Origin: S146-42 sp965371965
GTDB taxonomy: Bacteria; Planctomycetota; Phycisphaerae; Phycisphaerales; UBA1924
Direction: 5' to 3'
DNA: 22,996 bases
Assembly (NCBI GenBank): GCA_965371965.1
Contig: CBDVAM010000050.1
Span: forward strand, 1-22,996
Shown here: in pieces, positions 7,950-13,663 of the stretch
How positions within the stretch are numbered: position 1 is the first letter of the stretch
How the letters are laid out: each line of letters starts with the position of its first letter
The notes under the pieces: model-generated
What the model was told of the DNA's origin: nothing
Databases searched by the model: none
Seen by the model: the letters and a program-made list of their open reading frames with translations, nothing else
Made by a program: the position numbers and the translations under genes

Positions 7950-8716
7950 GCGGGGCGCCGGAGCAACGGGGGTCGGTGTTCGCGGATCTTCCCGATCCGC
8001 CGGCGATCGCACCGAGCGAAGAGTTCTTGCGCCTTGCGGGCGAGCACGAGATCGCGTTCGACGAGGGCGATATCGAGAGGCTCGGGCGATTTCTTGCGTT
8101 GCTGGCGGCGGCGAGCGAGCGGGCGAATCTCACGGCGATCCGAGATCCCGAGCAGGCGTGGGTTCACCACATCTTCGATTCGCTGACGCTGATATCGATG
8201 CTGGGTGAGTTGGGTGATGGCGCGCGGGTGATCGATGTGGGTGCGGGTGGGGGGTTACCGGGTGTGCCGCTGGCTATCACGATGTCGGGGCTGGAGTTCA
8301 CGCTGCTGGAGGCGACGGGGAAGAAGGCGGAGTTTCTCGCGCTGGCGATCGAGCGGTTGGGGCTTGGCAACGCGCGGGTCGTGCAAGAGCGGGCCGAGCG
8401 GGCGGGGCAGACGCGTGGTATCGGAGGGCATCGAGAGGCGTACGACGCGGCGATCGCGCGGGCGCTGGGTCCGATCCGTGTGGCGAGTGAGTTGACGGTG
8501 CCGCTGGTCAAGCAGCACGGGCTGATCCTGCTTGTCAAGGGCGAGCGAGCGGATGAGGAGTTGGCGGACGCGGCCCACGCGCTGCGCGAGCTGCGGGCGG
8601 TGCATGCGGGGACGATCCAGACGCCGACGAGCAAAGTCGTGTGTCTGAGCAAGCAGAGCGCGACGCCGCGGGTGTATCCCAGACGCGACGGGGAGCCGAA
8701 GCGTAAGCCGCTCTAG
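7946..8716 (+). CDS. rsmG: 16S rRNA (guanine-527-N7)-methyltransferase RsmG
   Basis: A 256-residue SAM-dependent methyltransferase that makes m7G at position 527 of 16S rRNA. The SAM-binding motif VIDVGAGGGLPGVPLAI is the RsmG/GidB form, preceded by HHIFDSLTLISML, and the N-terminal helical part (FLALLAAASERANLTAIRD) also matches. Near residue 168 lies AYDAAIARALG, in the position of the family's (V/I)xSRA motif. At about 40 residues longer than E. coli RsmG, it has a short N-terminal addition of low conservation. The ATG overlaps the rodA stop (ATGA), showing cotranscription. Usually rsmG lies near mnmG or the parAB/rpmH region; being joined to rodA is a less common place for it. Palindromes follow the stop. 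Confidence 0.93.
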   Translation: MSGAPEQRGSVFADLPDPPAIAPSEEFLRLAGEHEIAFDEGDIERLGRFLALLAAASERANLTAIRDPEQAWVHHIFDSLTLISMLGELGDGARVIDVGAGGGLPGVPLAITMSGLEFTLLEATGKKAEFLALAIERLGLGNARVVQERAERAGQTRGIGGHREAYDAAIARALGPIRVASELTVPLVKQHGLILLVKGERADEELADAAHALRELRAVHAGTIQTPTSKVVCLSKQSATPRVYPRRDGEPKRKPL

Positions 8717-8718
8717 AA

Positions 8719-8748
8719 CTCGCACGGAGCTGCGAGCGCGAGCTCGCG
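8719..8748 (+). repeat. Two adjacent palindromes just after rsmG
   Basis: CTCGCA-CGGAGC-TGCGAG (8719-8736) is followed at once by the perfect 12-base palindrome CGCGAGCTCGCG (8737-8748). They begin three bases after the rsmG stop and could fold into a transcript-ending hairpin, but no T-tract follows, so an intrinsic terminator is not proven. Confidence 0.5.
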
Positions 8749-8810
8749 AGGGGTCATCCAAACGACCTTGGCTAACAATCTTGTCGTGGTGCGTACTTGT
8801 CGCAGAAAGA

Positions 8811-8882
8811 AAGACCGCGTGCTTACGCACGGTGGCTCTGACAGACCGAAGAAGACCGCGTGCTTACGCACGGCGGCTCTGA
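8811..8882. repeat. Tandem 31-base hairpin repeat (core CGTGCTTACGCACG)
   Basis: Two 31-base copies (8811-8841 and 8852-8882) differ at one base and are separated by 10 bases. Each holds the hairpin CGTGC-TTAC-GCACG and ends in GGCTCTGA. In the second copy the outer CCGC/GCGG also pairs around one bulged G; the single difference in the first copy (GTGG) keeps the pairing as a G-U wobble. Similar sequence recurs at 13582-13604. It looks like a dispersed intergenic repeat family. Confidence 0.7.
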
Positions 8883-8903
8883 TCGCAAGATCCGATGCCA
8901 GGC

Positions 8904-9458
8904 TCAGCGACGCCGGCGCGACGCGAAGAGCCCGAGGGCGGCGAGAGTGAGCACGCTCGCCGGTGTGGGGACGATCTGCCCGCGCAGCTCGCCGCTGTTG
9001 AAGTCATTGGTGTGGATGTTGACGTAGAGCTCGCCGGCGAAGAGGGCGTCCTCGTTGGTGTTGGGATCGGTGAAGAGGTTTCCCTGTTGCCCGCCAAAGA
9101 GGACGTTGTCGATTTGCAAGCGGATGCCCAGGCCGTCCTCCTGGAACGTCGCGAGGAAGCCGAGGTCGATGACGATGGCCCCGTTCTGGCCCGTGGGGGC
9201 GTTGTGGATGTGTACCGGCGTGCTGTTGGGGCCGACGTTGAACAGGTCGTCGAGGGTGATGCCGAAGATCATCATGTCGAGCGAGAAAGTCTGGTCGTCT
9301 TCGTCGTAGATGAGTTCCGCCGCACCGACTGCGGGTGAGCCATTCGGCGGGACCTGCTGGTCGCCGCTGAGGGGAAAATCAAAGACGGTCTCATGGGCGG
9401 ACGCCCCGAGGGCGAGGCCTCCGACCGCGATCATCGGCGCGATATTCTTCATCCGCAT
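8904..9458 (-). CDS. Secreted CHRD-domain protein with PEP-CTERM-like C-terminus
   Basis: A 184-residue exported protein. A signal peptide (residues 1 to about 21, ending GASA) leads into a CHRD domain, recognised by LSGDQQVPP at its start, VHIHNAP in the middle and LYVNIHTNDFNSGELRGQI at its end. CHRD domains were named from chordin; their function in bacteria is not known. The C-terminus, VPTPASVLTLAALGLFASRRRR, is a short PEP-CTERM-like sorting tail: proline motif, hydrophobic helix and arginine cluster. This suggests processing and retention at the cell surface. The ATG at 9458 has GAGGAG five bases upstream; a second ATG two codons later is possible. The gene stands alone, divergent from dinG. 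Confidence 0.88.
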   Translation of the reverse strand: MRMKNIAPMIAVGGLALGASAHETVFDFPLSGDQQVPPNGSPAVGAAELIYDEDDQTFSLDMMIFGITLDDLFNVGPNSTPVHIHNAPTGQNGAIVIDLGFLATFQEDGLGIRLQIDNVLFGGQQGNLFTDPNTNEDALFAGELYVNIHTNDFNSGELRGQIVPTPASVLTLAALGLFASRRRR

Positions 9459-9662
9459 GGCCTCTCCTCAGGGCTTGGGACAATCTCTCTGCGGCGTCAC
9501 AGGCCGCGCGACCCGCGCAGACAGCGCCACTGCCCCAAAGGTGCGCGCAGTCTGAGGTGATGCCACCAATCTGCGACGGAAACGCCAAAGTCGCTGATTC
9601 GCCCGAGGGAGCCCCAGAGGGCGTAGGACCGACTCCCAAACGCTCACCTATCATCCGGGCTC
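9459..9662. other. Divergent intergenic region between the CHRD gene and dinG
   Basis: About 204 bases with start regions of two divergent genes. The CHRD-gene ribosome site is at its left end. A TATCAT hexamer at 9649-9654 is a possible -10 box for dinG. I found no convincing -35 box, hairpin or small gene in the rest. Confidence 0.4.
9649..9654 (+). promoter_or_regulatory. Possible -10 box of dinG (near-leaderless)
   Basis: TATCAT matches the TATAAT consensus at five of six bases and ends eight bases before the dinG ATG. If used, the transcript would begin almost at the start codon, which would fit the lack of a ribosome site. The -35 region (AGGACC at 9625-9630, 18-base spacer) is poor. 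Confidence 0.25.
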
Positions 9663-11702
9663 ATGAGCGCCCCGGCATTCCTCGATCTCGGCGGACCCAT
9701 CGCAGGCCTCATGGGCGAGGCCTATGAGCCCCGCCCCCAGCAACTGGACATGGCCCGCGGTGTGGCATCGGCGCTCGAGGACAAGGCCTGCCTGCTCGCC
9801 GAGGCGGGCACGGGCGTGGGCAAGAGCTTCGCGTACCTGGTGCCGGCGATCGAGCGGATCCTGAACCATGGCGAGAAGGTGGTCGTCGCGACCCACACAA
9901 TTGCCCTCCAGGAGCAGCTCATCCACAAGGACATCCCGGTCCTGATCGAGGCGTTCGGCGATGACAAGCTCCGCCCCGTGCTGGTCAAGGGGCGGGGCAA
10001 CTATCTCAGCATCCGGCGATTGGGCCTGGCGTCGCAGCGGGCGGGGCTGCTCTTGAGCGATGAGGCGAGCCGGCGGAGCCTGCGGGTTATCGAGGACTGG
10101 GCGTACCAGACCGAGGACGGCTCGCTGAGCACGCTGCCTGCGCTGGAGCGCCCCGAGGTCTTCGACCACGCGCGATCGGACGCGGACAACTGCATGGGGC
10201 GCAAGTGCTCGCACTACGAGGACTGTTTCTATCAGAGCGCACGGCGCGAGGTGGAGCGGGCGAACCTGTTGATCTGCAACCACGCGCTGTTCTTCGCGGA
10301 CCTTGCGCTGCGCGCCGGCGGGGCGAGCATCCTGCCGGACTTTGATCATGTCATCCTCGACGAGGCCCACGGGATCGAGGACATCGCCAGCGAGCACTTC
10401 GGGCTCAGCCTGACCGCCGGGCGTGTGCATTTCCTGCTCCGCACGCTCTTCGATGAGCGTCGGCGCAAGGGGTATCTCGCGTCGCTCAATCCGGCGAATC
10501 TGGGCGAGGGCGCGGACGCGATGATCGAGCGCACGATCATGGGCGTCCTTCGTGCGGGCTCGGCGGCGAGGGACTTCTTCGATGGCTGGCTGACGCTGGT
10601 GGAATCCGGCGAGGTCGCTGGCGGGCGGATCCGCGAGACGGGCTTGGTCGAGAACGTGCTGAGCCCGGTCCTGCGCGAGGTCTCGCTGGGGCTCAACACG
10701 CTCAAGCAGAAAGCGACGCGCGAGGAGGACAAGTTCGAGCTCAACGCGTATTCCAGGCGGGCGGGCGAACTGTCAGATATCGCCGAGATATTGTGCGACC
10801 ATACCCAGGAGAAGAGTGTGTACTGGGTGGACGTGGATCGCTCGAAGGGCAGGCCCCGGGTGAGTCTCGCGTGCGCGCCGATCGAGGTCGCACCGGTGTT
10901 GCGCGAGCATCTGTTCGAGAAGGAGTGGGGGACGGTGCTGACGAGCGCGACGCTGGCGACGCGCACGCCGGGCGAGGATGAGCCGTTCGAGCGAGCCGAG
11001 GCCGCGTTCGCGTTCTTCATGGCACGCCTGGGATGCGAGGGCGTGCGGACGATCCAGCTCGGCAGCCCGTTCGATTATTCGCGCCAAGTCGAGCTGTACA
11101 TCGACCGGTCGATGCCCGATCCGCGCGATCCGGAACGGTTTGCGAGTGCTCTGGTGCCGAGGGTTCTCGACCACGTCATCGCGACCGATGGCGGCGCGTT
11201 CTGTCTGTTCACGAGCTACGCGATGCTCCGGCGTGCGGCGTCGATGCTCGCTGAGCCGCTGGAGGCGCTCGAGATGCCGATGCTCGTGCAGGGCGACGGC
11301 GGGCCGCGATCGGTCCTCATCGAACGCTTCAAAGACAATCCGCGCAGCGTCCTGCTGGGCACCTCCAGCTTCTGGCAGGGGATCGATATCCGCGGCGATG
11401 CGCTGCGCAACGTCATCATCACGCGCCTGCCGTTCGAGCCGCCCGACCGCCCGCTGACCGAGGCCCGCTGTGAGCTCATCAAGCAGCGCGGCGGCGACCC
11501 GTTCCGCGAGGACGCCATCCCGCGCGCCGTCATCAGGTTCAAGCAGGGATTCGGGCGGCTGATCCGCTCGGCGAGCGACCAGGGGCGCGTCGTCGTGCTC
11601 GACCCTCGCCTGGCGACGGCCCGCTACGCCAAGCTGTTCCTCGCGGCACTGCCGGCGGGGCTCGAGCCGATCATCTTATCGGACGAATCTGAAAACTCCT
11701 AG
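9663..11702 (+). CDS. dinG: DinG/XPD-type ATP-dependent DNA helicase with iron-sulfur cluster
   Basis: A 679-residue superfamily 2 helicase of the DinG/YoaA type, expected to unwind DNA 5' to 3' and to resolve structures such as R-loops. Walker A is EAGTGVGK (Lys54), the DEAH box is Asp233-His236, and motif VI is FKQGFGRLIRS. GTSSFWQGIDIRGDALRN is the characteristic late motif. Four cysteines (177, 182, 188 and 205) between Walker A and the DEAH box match the iron-sulfur domain of XPD/DinG helicases. The ATG at 9663 is the first start in frame and gives the normal N-terminus with RPQQLDMA; there is no Shine-Dalgarno site. The gap to the next gene is 92 bases. Distinguishing DinG from YoaA needs a phylogeny. 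Confidence 0.9.
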   Translation: MSAPAFLDLGGPIAGLMGEAYEPRPQQLDMARGVASALEDKACLLAEAGTGVGKSFAYLVPAIERILNHGEKVVVATHTIALQEQLIHKDIPVLIEAFGDDKLRPVLVKGRGNYLSIRRLGLASQRAGLLLSDEASRRSLRVIEDWAYQTEDGSLSTLPALERPEVFDHARSDADNCMGRKCSHYEDCFYQSARREVERANLLICNHALFFADLALRAGGASILPDFDHVILDEAHGIEDIASEHFGLSLTAGRVHFLLRTLFDERRRKGYLASLNPANLGEGADAMIERTIMGVLRAGSAARDFFDGWLTLVESGEVAGGRIRETGLVENVLSPVLREVSLGLNTLKQKATREEDKFELNAYSRRAGELSDIAEILCDHTQEKSVYWVDVDRSKGRPRVSLACAPIEVAPVLREHLFEKEWGTVLTSATLATRTPGEDEPFERAEAAFAFFMARLGCEGVRTIQLGSPFDYSRQVELYIDRSMPDPRDPERFASALVPRVLDHVIATDGGAFCLFTSYAMLRRAASMLAEPLEALEMPMLVQGDGGPRSVLIERFKDNPRSVLLGTSSFWQGIDIRGDALRNVIITRLPFEPPDRPLTEARCELIKQRGGDPFREDAIPRAVIRFKQGFGRLIRSASDQGRVVVLDPRLATARYAKLFLAALPAGLEPIILSDESENS

Positions 11703-11794
11703 ACCGTACGGAATACGAACAAATCCACCGTCGCGCACTCTTCGCGCTATGCTTGGGCGTACCTAGACATTCCTTACCCAGATGGAGGGATTCG

Positions 11795-13204
11795 ATGCTC
11801 GGCAGAGCCTTCAAGGCGTACGACATTCGTGGGATCTATCCCGATCTGCTCGACGAGAAGATGGCCTGGCAGATCGGTGCCGGCGTCGGGCGATTCCTGA
11901 TCGAAGACGCGACGGCTGCGGGCGAGACCACGCCCATGATGCGCAACATCGTCGTTGGCGAGGACATGCGTAAGAGCAGCCCGGCGCTCAAGGAGAGGCT
12001 CATCGCGGGCATCACCGCCTCGGGAGCCCATGTCATCGACATCGGGCTGGTCGATACGCCCATGATCTACTTCGCGGTGAACTACCTGGATTGTGCGGGC
12101 GGGGTGATGACGACGGCGAGCCACAACCCGCCGCAGTACAACGGGTTCAAGGTCTCCAAGCGCAACGCCAAGCCGGTGGGCGAGGTGTCGGGGCTGGCCG
12201 ACGTTCGCAAGCACGCGGCGATGGCCGAGAAGAACGGCAGGGCGGCGGTGCCAGGGCGGATGGAGAAGCGCAACCTCTGGGAGCCCTACATCGAGCACGT
12301 TCTGTCGTTCCTCGATCTGGGCGGCAAGTCGATCAGGGTCGTCGTGGACGCGTCCAACGGCATGGCCGGGACGATGGTGCCCAAGGTCTTCGGACGCAAC
12401 GGCGACAACATCGAGGGCCTGGAAATTGTCGAGCTGAACTTCCACAACAAGAAGGGCGAGTTCGTGCATGAGCCGAACCCGCTGGTGGCGGCGAATCTCG
12501 AGCAGCTTCGTGCACGGGTGGTCGAGGAGAAGGCGGACCTGGGCATCTGCTTCGACGGCGACGCCGACCGCTGCGTGATCGTCGATGAGACCGGCGGGAT
12601 CGTCGGCTGCGACCATCTGACGGCGCTGCTCTGCAAGCATTTTCTGGATGAGAATCCCGGCAGCGCCGTGGTCTATGACCTCCGCTCGAGCAAGGCGGTC
12701 GAGGAGGAGATCAAGAAGAACGGCGGCGTGCCCGTGCGATCGAGGGTCGGCCATGTGTTCATGAAGCAGGTGCTGGCGAAGGAGGGCGCGTGCTTCGGCG
12801 GCGAGCTCTCCGGGCATTTTTACTTCGCTGACAACTTCAACGCCGACTCGGGCGCGATCGCGATGGCGACGATCCTGAGCGTGGTCGCCAGCACCAACCG
12901 CAAGGTCTCCACGATGATCAAGCCGATCGTCCGGTATATCCAGTCCGGCGAGATCAACTTCGAGAACGAGGAGCAGGACGAGGCGCTCGGTCTGCTCGCC
13001 GACGAGTACGCCGACCGCGCCAAGATCGACGCACTCGACGGTGTCACCATCGACTGCTTCAAGAAGGAGGGCTGGTGGTGCAACGTGCGCAAGAGCAACA
13101 CCGAGCCGTTGCTACGCCTGAATATCGAGGCGAAGAACGAGAAGAAGCTGGCGAAGATTCTCGATGAGATCTCGCCGAAGCTTGGGATTCGGGTGGAGCA
13201 TTAG
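11795..13204 (+). CDS. manB: Phosphomannomutase/phosphoglucomutase
   Basis: A 469-residue alpha-D-phosphohexomutase that interconverts hexose 6-phosphate and hexose 1-phosphate, feeding nucleotide-sugar synthesis for polysaccharides. Motifs in order: FKAYDIRG near the N-terminus, the phosphoserine loop TASHNPPQYNGFK (Ser109), the metal-binding loop DGDADRC (Asp254, Asp256, Asp258), the sugar-binding GGELSGHFYF, and the C-terminal phosphate-binding KSNTEPLLRLNIEA. The overall pattern resembles E. coli ManB/CpsG and Pseudomonas AlgC, so mannose and/or glucose phosphates are the probable substrates; phosphoglucosamine mutase (GlmM) is less likely because the sugar loop reads GGELSGH rather than the GlmM type GGEQSGH. 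The ATG at 11795 has GGAGGG five bases upstream. Repeats follow the stop. Confidence 0.88.
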   Translation: MLGRAFKAYDIRGIYPDLLDEKMAWQIGAGVGRFLIEDATAAGETTPMMRNIVVGEDMRKSSPALKERLIAGITASGAHVIDIGLVDTPMIYFAVNYLDCAGGVMTTASHNPPQYNGFKVSKRNAKPVGEVSGLADVRKHAAMAEKNGRAAVPGRMEKRNLWEPYIEHVLSFLDLGGKSIRVVVDASNGMAGTMVPKVFGRNGDNIEGLEIVELNFHNKKGEFVHEPNPLVAANLEQLRARVVEEKADLGICFDGDADRCVIVDETGGIVGCDHLTALLCKHFLDENPGSAVVYDLRSSKAVEEEIKKNGGVPVRSRVGHVFMKQVLAKEGACFGGELSGHFYFADNFNADSGAIAMATILSVVASTNRKVSTMIKPIVRYIQSGEINFENEEQDEALGLLADEYADRAKIDALDGVTIDCFKKEGWWCNVRKSNTEPLLRLNIEAKNEKKLAKILDEISPKLGIRVEH

Positions 13205-13232
13205 GCGGGGGATGTAGCGGTTCCAGGTGGTG

Positions 13233-13253
13233 GCACGGGCGTCGCGCCCGTGC
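13233..13253. repeat. Nine-bp GCACGGGCG hairpin after the mutase gene
   Basis: A perfect 9-bp stem with a TCG loop. GC-rich hairpins of this general type are common dispersed repeats in planctomycete-like genomes (my inference). Position just past the stop codon also fits a role in ending transcription or protecting the transcript end. Confidence 0.55.
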
Positions 13254-13281
13254 GGATCCCCGCCCCAACGGGGCGAACAAA

Positions 13282-13424
13282 GGTAGCCCGGGGCGCAGCC
13301 CCGGGACCGGGATGCCTCCATCTATCGCCCTGAAGGGGCGAACGAAGAGTTGGCCGCAATCCGTGCGCCCTTTCAGGGCGCGGTATTTCAAGATCCGCAC
13401 CCTGGGGCTGCGCCCCAGGCTACC
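13282..13424. repeat. Composite palindromic repeat, copy 2 (GGTAGCC...GGCTACC)
   Basis: A 143-base element with the same plan as copy 1: GGTAGCC (13282-13288), CCCGGGGC-GCA-GCCCCGGG (13287-13305), CGCCC-TGAAG-GGGCG (13326-13340), GCGCCCT-TTC-AGGGCGC (13365-13381), CCTGGGGC-TGC-GCCCCAGG (13401-13419) and GGCTACC (13418-13424). The palindromes are kept while the linkers differ in sequence from copy 1. Confidence 0.75.
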
Positions 13425-13548
13425 AACGTGCGCCCCTTCGCGGCGGTGAGGCATGATTCGACAAAGCCCGAAGCCTTATGCACCCTGCGACTCCCAGAAC
13501 CCTTCGCCACGGGCCTCGGTCAGATATTCCACAAGCCTCTTCGTATCG

Positions 13549-13604
13549 CGTGTGCTTTCGCCCGTGACTTCTATATGTCCTCGTGCTTACGCCCGCGGCT
13601 CTGA
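13549..13604. repeat. Degenerate copies of the GTGCTTACGC hairpin repeat
   Basis: CGTGCTTACGCCCGCGGCTCTGA (13582-13604, 23 bases) shares its order of CGTGCTTACGC and CGGCTCTGA with the tandem repeat at 8811-8882. A weaker relative, GTGTGCTTTCGCCCGTGACT, lies just before it at about 13550-13569. Confidence 0.45.
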
Positions 13605-13663
13605 AAGATGCATCGCCTTCGGCGATCGGCGGCAGGATGCCACCGCCCCGGAGGAGTACATCC

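Larger units (their letters stand above)
13205..13663. other. Intergenic region of repeats, no gene seen
   Basis: 459 bases between the convergent ends of the mutase and helicase genes. Contents in order: the hairpin GCACGGGCG-TCG-CGCCCGTGC (13233-13253), CGCCCC-AAC-GGGGCG (13261-13275), composite repeat copy 2 (13282-13424), degenerate GTGCTTNCGC-type repeats (13549-13604), and ATCGCC-TTC-GGCGAT (13612-13626). Short open frames here have no recognisable product. The first hairpin, 29 bases past the mutase stop, could end that transcript although no T-tract follows. Confidence 0.65.

Noticed and set aside
8811..8882. A CRISPR array
   Set aside because: Only two repeats, with a spacer of 10 bases, no cas gene in the window, and a relative of the repeat elsewhere.
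11748..11753. TATGCT as -10 box of the mutase gene
   Set aside because: No acceptable -35 box at 16-18 bases; such hexamers are expected by chance.
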